Shown here piece by piece: positions 56,031 through 64,000 of a DNA stretch of 64,000 nt. The stretch is taken from contig OY759218.1 of NCBI GenBank assembly GCA_963662175.1, positions 16,954,480 to 17,018,479 of the forward strand. The letters run 5' to 3'. How positions within the stretch are numbered: position 1 is the stretch's first letter; each line of letters begins with the position of its first letter. The notes below the pieces were generated by a model, which did not search any database, was not told the DNA's origin, and saw only the letters and a program-made list of their open reading frames with translations. The translations under genes and the position numbers were made by a program. Source of the stretch: Aradus depressus (taxonomy: Eukaryota > Arthropoda > Insecta > Hemiptera > Aradidae).

Positions 56031-56744
56031 TAAAGTATATAATAAATTACGCTGGCGTCAGTTAAAAAAAAATACATAATTTTAATATTATGTGATAGCT
56101 TTTAAATTTCTGTTTTCGTGCATAACTACGAAAGAAGCATATCGTCTTTAGTACCGTTCGCTCCATGGACTTCCAAACCTAGCATAGTATCACTCAAGAC
56201 GGAATTCGTTAGTGGGATCCTTTCAATAATCCATAAAGTCTGGAAATCTGTATATATTCCTTCTCGCAAGTTGAGTTGGAGAGATTCCAACGGGCAACAT
56301 TGGAATGGTTGCTGGTTGCCCCTTCATCAAGTGGGAACGACGTCAATATCCCCCCAGAGCTCAGTTAGCTTTCCCCTTACCCTTCCTTATCAGCAGGTCT
56401 ACGCAAGGAACTTGTGATTCCGGTAAGATACGCCCAAAACAAACTACTGTGAGGTACCCCAAACGGCCTCAACACAAGTTTTTGCTTCCTTCTCTTCTCA
56501 ATTTTATCTCAGTTTTTATATTTACTTAAGGCCTAGATTAAACATATTAGATCCTAAACGTACACAGAGCAGGGGCAGACAAGGTTTCAACACTCCTTTT
56601 AGGGTTTACATCCTGTCCAACAGTTTTTCTTGTCACTTTTTACTCAAATAATTGTTTTTTCCTTGTAAATGCATCCTGTTTCCTTGTTCTGGATTGGTTC
56701 ATCATACCGACCCTCAGGTTCCCACTTACGGATCCTTTCTTTAG
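56031..56744. other. Unassigned DNA, possible retroelement remains
   Basis: 56118-56529 is open in two frames and GC-richer than average, but no protease, RT or integrase motif can be read. Confidence 0.35.
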
Positions 56745-57145
56745 TGTTTGCCTCCCCAGCTATACGAAGTACGTAAAAAAAAAAAAGGAAAGTTATGTTT
56801 CGTTCAGAAATTCTTCGCAGAGTCAACGGAATTTCATGTTGCCTGACTAAATGCCGTTGTAATGAATATAATGACATGAAATTTTATATGTGGATTCAAA
56901 CCCCCATAAGGACGACACTTATTATTTATCAGCGAAATTGGCAGAAAGGAAGGGGGAATCTGAGGGGGCTCAATTCAAAAATCCCAATAACTTCAGATGT
57001 AATGAATGTATCGACACACAATTGTGTTTAAGAATTCAGAAGTCAATACGTAAATCAAATATTGTGTTTGCCGAAACAGTAGAACGGAGATCGAAAATTG
57101 ATTACTTTGTGCTGGGGTACATATGCGGTGATTCACTGTCTAATT
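56745..57145 (-). repeat. Family A copy (minus)
   Basis: TGCCTCCCCAGCTATACGAA, GTCAACGGAATTTCATGTTG, GACATGAAATTTTATATGTG, CATAAGGACGACACTTATTA, GAAGGGGGAATCTGAGGGGG, and an end at GGGGTACATATGCGGTGATT. Confidence 0.85.
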
Positions 57146-57378
57146 TTTTTTTGCTTTTCTACGTACCCGACACTTTTGGTTACCTCAGGCAGGTCACTCT
57201 TCACACTCCAGTCTTGCCAGAAATCGGTCAAGTCGACTTCAAAACTCAGAGAGTGCAGTGCTACAGCAAAGCTGTCGTTTCCAAAAGTCATCTGTGCTGG
57301 TACAAAATCCTGTAACATGCGTTTGATCGCACTTCTCAAGGTTTCTTGTTTTCTTGTGGCCGAGCAAGTGTGTAACAT
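57146..57378 (-). other. Unrecognised coding-like segment (minus)
   Basis: The minus strand is open from 57378 to 57133 and reads SAIKRMLQDFVPAQMTFGND then SFAVALHSLSFEVDLTDFWQ. It has balanced composition and varied residues, looking like a real protein rather than a repeat artefact. I do not recognise the family. It abuts the Harbinger remnant and may be part of that element or an exon of another gene captured with it. Confidence 0.35.
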
Positions 57379-57987
57379 GTCCTTCTGGGAGGATATTTGG
57401 CTTTTAAGCTGGACTTACACGATCGGTTTTTCCGTCAGTTTGGCATGACGGTTTGACACGTCGTTCAAAACGGATGGAAGACACGATCGTGTGATGGTGA
57501 AAACCGTCGGTTTGGACGGCGTTCCAAAAAATCTGTCGAGGACAGAAAAAAAAACCGTCGTGTTGGAATGATTACGGGCCAAACGGACCGTCTGAGTGCG
57601 CATCGTTCCAACCCGACGGTTTTTTTGCTTTCCTGCGTCACATTTTTCCTTTAGTTTTTAGTTAAAAGACCAAATCAAGCACCAAGAATGTTAATTTAAA
57701 GAATGTTTGGTAATATTTACGCATGAAAAATAGCCTATCGAGTTTGCACAGCTGCGGACAATATTAATAAGTATTTATTATTTGCTGCATCCCTCATTAC
57801 AAAGGTTGTCAAAACCAAAAACCCATAAACACGATTCACTGAAAACTAGACGTTTTCAGAACGCCTATCGCTTCTTAAGAACTGAACGTGTCTACGAACA
57901 TCAAGAAGCCCTTCTCTTTCCAGCTTGCAAACCAGCTACTTCAGTCCTGTTCCCACCTCGGAAGGAAAGCATTTAAAAAAATTTAAC

Positions 57988-58125
57988 ATGAGTAGCTCTG
58001 GAAATTCGTTCCTTTTAGAATTCATTCAACATTATCAAAGCCATCCCTTTCTTTGGAAGGTAAAGTCCAGCGATTATTCTGATCGTATAAAACGTAATAA
58101 TGCATACAAATTTATTCAATTAAAG
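57988..58125 (+). pseudogene. MADF-domain protein, N-terminal half only (Harbinger accessory gene)
   Basis: From ATG at 57988 it reads MSSSGNSFLLEFIQHYQSHP, then FLWKVKSSDYSDRIKRNNAY and KFIQLK. This is the first two helices of a MADF domain (Trp-Lys-x-Lys…Asp-Tyr…Asp-Arg.x.+…Ala-Tyr). Such Myb-like MADF proteins are the second gene of insect PIF/Harbinger elements and help the transposase bind DNA. The reading breaks at 58125, where the sequence becomes antisense transposase. Confidence 0.82.
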
Positions 58126-58430
58126 GTGTCACTAACTTCAAGAGTTGGAAGTACGTGTCCTCGTCCATCCTCAGATAATTGTACCAATCTTCAGATTCAA
58201 TTTTTAATTTTTTCAAGAGATTTGTGTGGGAAAGTTTTGGCCTTTTTAATAAATTCCTTTGCCCCCTTGGATCTTTTCCTTTTGCTATTTTCTATTACCA
58301 AAACTGTCGCTAACGCAACCGACGGGTCCATAGCTACTAGTCTAGACACGCTCATGTAGGGGGCATCGTCGGTTTGTGCAAACCCACTTTTACAGGCACT
58401 CATCCCGTCCTTATTAACACGCTCGAACAC
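58126..58430 (-). pseudogene. PIF/Harbinger transposase, N-terminal part (minus)
   Basis: On the minus strand, after MFERVNKDGMSACKSGFAQT…, the segment RKRSKGAKEFIKKAKTFPHK SLEKIK is followed, after a frameshift near 58200, by ESEDWYNYLRMDEDTYFQLL and KLVTP. The (L/F)RM…YFQLL..V.P pattern is the typical start of Harbinger nucleases, just before the catalytic domain. All the DDE domain is absent. The sequence stops at the junction with the MADF gene. Confidence 0.82.
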
Positions 58431-58435
58431 TTCTG

Positions 58436-59215
58436 ATCACAGCTGTGAATCGATTGACGCTTCGGGCAAAATTTAACCCAAATATAATAAAGGTGGTGTG
58501 TTGTTTGGGAATGGCAAACGATACCTGTGGGAACCCCCGTTGTGAAGGTTGGGCGGGGTTAGCATGAGAATGACTTTGGAATTAGGTGCATATGTGCCCA
58601 TGCCGGGTAGAATGGGCTGATTAGGGAACACGTGCCCTTTGTTCACTCGCTCTTCTTTTCTTTCGGGCCCCTCCCGTACACCCGCTCACTGTTTCATTCC
58701 ATTCCCTCCACACCCCATTAAACCAAAAGTTCCTATTTGCACACCCAGACAAACTCTTTTCTCACATGACTCATATTATGTATTCATAAACTGTGATAGA
58801 ATGAATTGAATGGTACGTCAAACATGCTGTGTGGATGATATCCCTAAGAAAAGAAGGACGAGTATCCCATTAACTCTGTCTATTCCACCTAGGATGCCTA
58901 GGCTTTGACTCATGGCTTTGCTAAATACTGTTAAATTGTCAAGAGTATTTGGTTGTGAATTTACTTTTTAAAATTTAAGTACCTAATGTTGTTTTCTTTT
59001 GGACTAGAGTTTTTATTAGTTACATAAACACAGTTGTGTGCTTTCTTCTCATTATTTGTCTTCATCAAGTTTACTTCTGAACATGTCCGGTTCATTGAAA
59101 ATAGTAAATAAAGAGTTAGGTACTCACTGTAGTGTGAATTATTTGTTTAGTCACAGTAGACAGTAGTTGTAAGACAGTGACAATATCTACTGAACATAGG
59201 GAAAGGAGAAGATTG
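58436..59215. other. Unassigned DNA
   Basis: 58500-58720 is more GC-rich, with no clear open frame. Near 59160 and 59216 it leads into the hAT target site. No gene. Confidence 0.45.
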
Positions 59216-59223
59216 GTTTAGAG

Positions 59224-59985
59224 CAGTGTTGCCAGATTCTTGACTACAACATATCGTATCGAGATATCGAAAATTATCGTACGATTATCGTATGGTGAAA
59301 AATGATTTTATCGTACGTTTTATCGTTCATATATTTTTTTAAATCGTACTGAATGATTATAGAAGTTTCTTATTAAAATTAAAAATTAAAAAAATCATGT
59401 TTAATCGTAGACTATATGAACTTTGTTTATTTCAATAATAATTCTTACAAATCGAACAAATCACGTTGCAATATTATTGCATTTCGTGCTAACTTTTAAT
59501 TAAAATCTCTCATTATTAAATTATTAATCTCACTTTTAGTTCCGTATTACAAAAAACGTTTTCACACAGAATATTGAATAAATATATAAATATTTAAAAA
59601 CAGATCTTATAAAAATAATACTTTAAATAGAATAATTTTATACGACCACAGTTCTTATATTTTATAAGATTAGCAGGATAAGATTAGCAGAGGACATTCA
59701 AATACTTTGCTCTCTGAATACAACTATGAAGATAGTGTTGAATCGATACTCTGAACATCGATCTATCGCTGCATATAGAGACCTACAGTTACATAAAATA
59801 AGCGGGAAATTTTGAAATGGTTTGAATTTGAATAAAGTAAAAAAATTTTATTTTTTATCGTACAATATCGTACTTTTTTGTTATTATCGTACAAAAATTG
59901 TACGATAATCGTACATCGTACATTTTCCTAATTTTGCTTGAATTATCGTACATGTACGATAATTATCGTACGTCTGGCAACACTG
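59224..59985. mobile_element. hAT-type MITE with 8-bp target duplication GTTTAGAG
   Basis: The 762-bp element starts CAGTGTTGCCAGATTC and ends GTCTGGCAACACTG (13-bp inverted tips). Exact direct repeats GTTTAGAG lie at 59216-59223 and 59986-59993. The subterminal regions are dense in TATCGTAC/GTACGATA words that form many hairpins. The core is AT-rich and has no transposase. The family is unlike the hAT MITE at 12403 in sequence but alike in design. A solo CAGTGTTGCCAGA lies at 42120. Confidence 0.94.
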
Positions 59986-60054
59986 GTTTAGAGGGGCAGC
60001 AGAAATCTTAGTTCCTTTCCATGTTTTGTTATCATATCTTTAATTTGATAAATG

Positions 60055-60263
60055 AACTACGCTTTCGCTCTCTCTCTAAACTTAATTTAACTTGTTACTC
60101 AGAGACTTCTGAATCATCACAACATTTCATGTTAATAATTTACATTAACATTTTTTAGGGTTTTTGAGTTAATCTCCCTCCTTTGATCTCACACTTCCCT
60201 TTGGCTGATTTGACTGAAAATTGATAGGTATCGTCTTTAGATGGTATAGCTGGTGAAGTAAAA
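60055..60263 (+). repeat. Family A, deleted copy (plus)
   Basis: TTCGCTCTCTCTCTAAACTT, AGAGACTTCTGAATCATCAC, TTTTTAGGGTTTTTGAGTTA, GATTTGACTGAAAATTGATA, then a jump to ATAGCTGGTGAAGTAAAAC. The middle and most of the 3' part are deleted. Confidence 0.83.
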
Positions 60264-60815
60264 CTCCTTAGCTAGTTGGTACATGAACATTTTATGCTGA
60301 AGGAAAAATATTTAAATAAATGCGTTCACTACTAACCACAAGTTGATATTATTATTATTTTATGTAGCTAGTGCAGTTAAACGTGACAAGAGTGGACTTT
60401 TCAGGGTTCTAGTGACTGCCGTTCCCGACCAGAGATATGAAGAACGCCTTGGAGATCCCTTATTAAGAATGCATGAAAAGTGAAGATATTAGAGTTCCGT
60501 CATGAATAATCGCTCCCATCAGGAATTCCGTTGACCAGTATTCTGTCTTTTGGGGCCACCTGCGTTCTTCTAAATTAAAATGAATAAATTAAAATATTAT
60601 ATCTTTAGTTATTAAAATTTAACAAACACTTTAAAGGACCACAAAGAAAAAAAAAAAAGTCATTTAAGGGTCAACCTATTGGCAGGGTTTATTTTTATTT
60701 TTATTAATTCTTTTTATTTATTTTTTTTCGAATAGGTATTTTAATGTGATCGAGCTTAACGATGTTTCCGGATTTATTTTCAAAATTTATTCATAAAATT
60801 GTGGCCTGTTTTAGT
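60264..60815. other. Unassigned DNA
   Basis: 60420-60560 is more balanced in composition but has no recognisable gene. The rest is AT-rich. Confidence 0.4.
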
Positions 60816-60945
60816 TAGTTATTGTGACTCATGCCTAGGCTTTGACTCATGGACATGAGCCCGTCTCTACTGTGAAGCTCAGGGCCATCCCGTCCGAAGG
60901 TCGGCGTGCTCAAGGTTTTTTCACTACCTAGATAAAAGCCCAAAT
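60816..60945 (-). mobile_element. SINE-1 fragment (minus), internally deleted
   Basis: TTAGTTATTGTGACTCATGC, CATGGACATGAGCCCGTCTC, CCGTCCGAAGGTCGGCGTGC. The promoter head is missing. Confidence 0.82.
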
Positions 60946-61951
60946 ATGCCTTATGAATTCCAATTTTTTTCACTAATGATATTTCTAGCTGTATATTCTA
61001 ACGGAAACACGTGAGATTCGTCGAGCATGGTCATGGACAATACATGTGTAACTGAGCCTTCAGGCGTAGCTTCGCATTACAGTGTATATGCATACGCAAG
61101 AATACTATGACTAGGCATGTTTCTCTTCAATTCATCATCAATAAAGCGAAGATAAAGGGAATTTTAGCGACATCTAAATCTCTTGTTTTCTCATTATGAC
61201 TTTCTTCCCGGTATGAGTAAGAATGCAATTCCTATTGTTAACCGCATATAATTGCATCTTATTACGTATGCATGTATAATGTATTATCTTCTACTTCATT
61301 CGCATGTCACATAACACGATTGTACAAAATCAGCGTAGAGTTCATGATTTTAGCTCTGTAGGGGTTGAGTGTTGATAATGCTGTTGACGAGAGGACTTTA
61401 TAATGACGCATGATACTCATGAATGCATCGTTACATTCACTGAATTGTTGAACAAGAATAGAACTTGACCCTAAGAGCATGGGGATTAGTAAAATCTGTT
61501 CTGCCATATTCTGTTTTGCCTCCTTCCATCCCTGAGGAAATGTATCCTTGCATACAAGTCATGTCTCCGTTTCCTGCAAGAGGGTGGGTCGGGGTATGGT
61601 AAATGATAGGCAATGGAAGAAAAGGGTCTGCGAGTGTTTGTGGTTAGTCTGAACATTTCCGGAGCTGTAGGGGAGTTGGACATACAAAGGGCTGATTGCT
61701 AGACTGAGAATAATGGCGAGGGGCGGCCACGCGCCAACCAACCAACCCTTGATAATAATCTTTGCATTCCCAGTTGCCACAACACACCCCTTCTCCATTA
61801 AATGGCAAGAGCAACAAATCTTAGAGCCCTTTCAGTCAAAACATCCATCTCATTTCACCCTATTCATCTCCTTTCAGTGTACACCAGATATTGTTCAACA
61901 TAGTTCTACATCTTCCTGGGATCTGCAGCTAGCTACACATACCCTTGAGGG
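60946..61951. other. Unassigned DNA with overlapping open frames
   Basis: Minus-strand frames at 61307-61507 and 61486-61683, and a plus frame at 61713-61964, are open but not recognised. 61500-61930 is closer to 45-50% GC, so a decayed retroelement is possible. Confidence 0.35.
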
Positions 61952-62040
61952 TTCGGTCGTGTAGTGGCTAGTAGCATCGATGGGTGGATTCCCGATTACG
62001 CTACGTAGCAGTGGTCAAAGGACCCAAGACCATACCTTGA
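61952..62040 (+). mobile_element. tRNA-like fragment, possible third SINE
   Basis: GGTTCGGTCGTGTAGTGGCT then AGTAGCATC looks like a tRNA A-box region, but the expected B box (GGTTCGAATCC) is absent or changed to GGTGGATTCCCGATTAC. Tentative. Confidence 0.3.
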
Positions 62041-62159
62041 TTTCGCCTTAATAGATAATGGTTTTGAAAGTTTACTTGGGTTAGAATTCGCTAAACTTTT
62101 TCATCATGAATAAGTAAACTATTTAATTTTATGATCTTTCAATAAGTACTTTGATGCAA

Positions 62160-62720
62160 TTAAGATATATTTATTTTAAAACAATAATTCTTTATTTCGT
62201 AAGACGTTTCGACGTACTGTCATTTTCAATTCTAAAACTACAAATTATTTTAAATAATAACACCATTATAATTGTAATTCTCATAACTATTTTTTCGTAA
62301 ATTACAAAGACCGATAAGGAATCACCTAAATACAGAATGATCATAATTTATTCATCCAACATATTCTACCACTAGATAGTCTTCAAATTTTATACTATTT
62401 CACATTTTATCCAAATTTCACCCTTACATTTTTCAAAAACCTGTATTATAAAAAAAACCTATAACCCTGATATAACCTACTCTTATAACTTATTTTTTTA
62501 ATATCGATATTCAAATTTTTTTAATAATTTTTTTAAATAATTCATATTGATATTATAAACTATCTAAGTTTCAATAGAATAATAATAATATTTATTCCTG
62601 TTGAACGATTACATGGTAATTGGATACGTCATATAATTTGTAAATCAAAATAGCAAAATTATATACATCAATCGATATTAAATGTTAGAATACAATTACA
62701 TAAGATATAAATAATAGAAA
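62160..62720 (-). mobile_element. LINE 3'-end debris (minus)
   Basis: The minus strand shows AATTGAAAATGACAGTACGT, CGAAACGTCTTACG and AAATAAAG at 62235-62190. 62580-62632 (ATAATAATAATATTTATTCC, ACATGGTAATTGGATACGTC) repeats the 3' end of the LINE at 45489-45550. Confidence 0.6.
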
Positions 62721-62904
62721 ATAAATTAATAGAAAATTCCAAATATTAATGGCAATAGATACTATTTTTATTAAATTTTTATTTATAAATATTTTATAAT
62801 TGGATTTATTTAAGATCTTAATTAAAAAATAAATAGTAATTAATACCTAATAAAATTAATATTTGTTTCAATGAATCAAATCTAAGTATAAATAAAATTG
62901 AGTT

Positions 62905-63222
62905 TAAAACGTTTTCGGTGACTCATCGGCAGAGTACTTCCTCTGCATGAATTATTCAGCTCCGAAGTTTTCGCTCTCCCTCTAAAACCAATCGACCATT
63001 TGGACTAAAAATCAATAGTTGACCTACATAGCAGCTTCTAAATCCTCATACTAAATTTTACTAATTCATTACTGGCAGTTATTGGGTTTTTGAGTCCCCC
63101 CCTAATCCTCGTCTTTCCTTTGACCGATTTGGCTGAAAATCAATATGCTTGTGGGGTTTTGTATGCTTTTTTTCTCATTATATAACTTCCCCTATATTTC
63201 GTATAGCTGGGGAAGTAAAAAC
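62905..63222 (+). repeat. Family A copy (plus), middle shortened
   Basis: TTTTCGGTGACTCATCGGCA, GAGTACTTCCTCTGCATGAA, TCGCTCTCCCTCTAAAACC, one module (TTACTGGCAGTTATTGGGTT), then ACTTCCCCTATATTTCGTAT and AGCTGGGGAAGTAAAA. Both termini are present. Confidence 0.88.
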
Positions 63223-63744
63223 GAATTCCACCATTTCCAGTTACGATTATTTGTAATAATTCAATGATGATTCCAACATTGAAAATTGCGGGAACCCTGA
63301 AATCCTGGAGTTGGAAAAGTGTAGCAGTAACGCTAAGCACAACACCATCAACCTACTTAGCAGTAACGCTAAGCACAAGACCATCAACCTATTGGACTTA
63401 CTCAAAACTAACCAATTGCTCTACTTATTCATGTATCATGTATGGATGACTCAAGCCAAGTCTACTGAAATCTTTGTTGTTGCTTATTGAGGCTTGTCTG
63501 TTATGGGTGGAAGAATTGTAGGGCTGTATACCTACATATCAATGGGAAGGGAGAAAAAGATGTGCCACTCGGCTGTTCCAATATCGTCTCTCCCCATCTT
63601 TATTTTATGGTAGTTAAATGGTGTAGAAATCCTGACCGGACATAGATACAACTTGGGGGAGTCCCAATACCCTCTCAGACCCAATCGATTTGTTCAAAAA
63701 TGACCCTAACATCCCCAGTCAGCACTCTTGATAAACTATTGTAC
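63223..63744. other. Unassigned DNA with a 42-bp duplication
   Basis: AGTAACGCTAAGCACAACAC / AGTAACGCTAAGCACAAGAC with CATCAACCTA occurs twice in tandem (63325-63392). No gene. Confidence 0.5.
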
Positions 63745-64000
63745 TTTACTTCCCCAGTTCTACCAACTATAACCGGTAAAAAATCTCATGCCGAGTATTC
63801 AACGGAATTTCATGTTTTCCGACCTCTAGATTCCAAATATGTGTGTGTGTCTGTGAACACGATACCTCCACATAGCATTTACTTATGTATCCTCACGAAA
63901 TTGTATATGTGAATCCAGAACCCTCCAACAACGACACGATCAATATGTGTCGTCAAATCGGCCAAAGGGAAGGGGGAGATTAGGGGAGAGGCTTAACACA
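63745..64000 (-). repeat. Family A copy (minus) running off the window
   Basis: TTTACTTCCCCAGTTCTACC, ATTCAACGGAATTTCATGTT, CTGTGAACACGATACCTCCA, ATCCAGAACCCTCCAACAAC, GGGAAGGGGGAGATTAGGGG, still in register at the last base. Confidence 0.9.

Larger units (their letters stand above)
57400..58435. mobile_element. PIF/Harbinger transposon remnant with internal deletion
   Basis: The left end region (57405-57630) begins GCTGGACTTACACGATCGG and is crowded with direct and inverted copies of AACCGTC/GACGGTTT, as in the subterminal parts of Harbinger elements. It is followed by a MADF-domain gene start (plus) and a transposase gene start (minus) meeting tail to tail at about 58125. The right inverted end was not found, so the element is incomplete. 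Confidence 0.8.

Noticed and set aside
1..64000. CRISPR arrays, operons or prokaryotic mobile elements
   Set aside because: There are no spacer-separated short repeats, no ribosome-binding sites or gene clusters, and the coding DNA is exonic with eukaryotic splice sites.

Overview
The window is a piece of an insect nuclear genome. It is AT-rich, intron-rich and packed with transposon debris, and it has no bacterial or organellar features. The only host gene that can be identified is homothorax (hth, the insect Meis/Prep-type TALE homeobox gene). Three consecutive plus-strand coding exons of its MEIS N-terminal (HM) domain are present at 20355-20405, 23352-23402 and 24513-24707. All three are in phase 0 with good splice sites and together encode 99 contiguous, highly conserved residues. 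The homeodomain exons and the preceding N-terminal exon were not found. About 20.3 kb upstream and 39.3 kb downstream of these exons is therefore best read as hth intron. The order of insect is not settled by the sequence; a hemipteroid is only a guess.

Layout. 1-3.8 kb: two satellites (204-bp units, then a 46/54-bp higher-order array) and a 122-bp duplication. 4.8-20 kb: tRNA-derived SINEs, a LINE tail, three families of interspersed repeats (called A, C and the SINE here), a hAT-type MITE with an exact 8-bp target duplication (12403-12942) and a TA-flanked MITE. 20-24.7 kb: the hth exons, a long foldback just upstream of the first exon, an R1-type LINE inserted in a CACAC-rich minisatellite, a second RT fragment, and a miRNA-precursor-like hairpin 97 nt before the third exon. 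24.7-34 kb: mostly unique AT-rich intron. 34-37 kb: a GA minisatellite and a complete-ended Tigger/pogo element with a truncated transposase. 37.6-53 kb: many family A copies, including one at 46.9-49.3 kb into which a pogo-type MITE and a TA-type MITE (itself hit by a SINE) have inserted and which carries a perfect 95-bp inverted duplication. 50-58 kb: jockey-type LINE tails and a PIF/Harbinger remnant that fuses half of its MADF gene to half of its transposase. 59.2-60.0 kb: a second hAT MITE with an exact 8-bp target duplication. 60-64 kb: more family A, SINE and LINE-tail debris.

Family A is the dominant repeat: at least 20 copies or fragments, about 500-700 bp when long, with short inverted ends built on ACTTCCCCAG/CTGGGGAAGT and an internal 130-145-bp module that recurs two or three times. 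It has no open reading frame of note and is the best candidate here for an undescribed element. Nothing in the window works together as a pathway. The biology is one developmental regulator's large introns acting as a sink for nested mobile elements.
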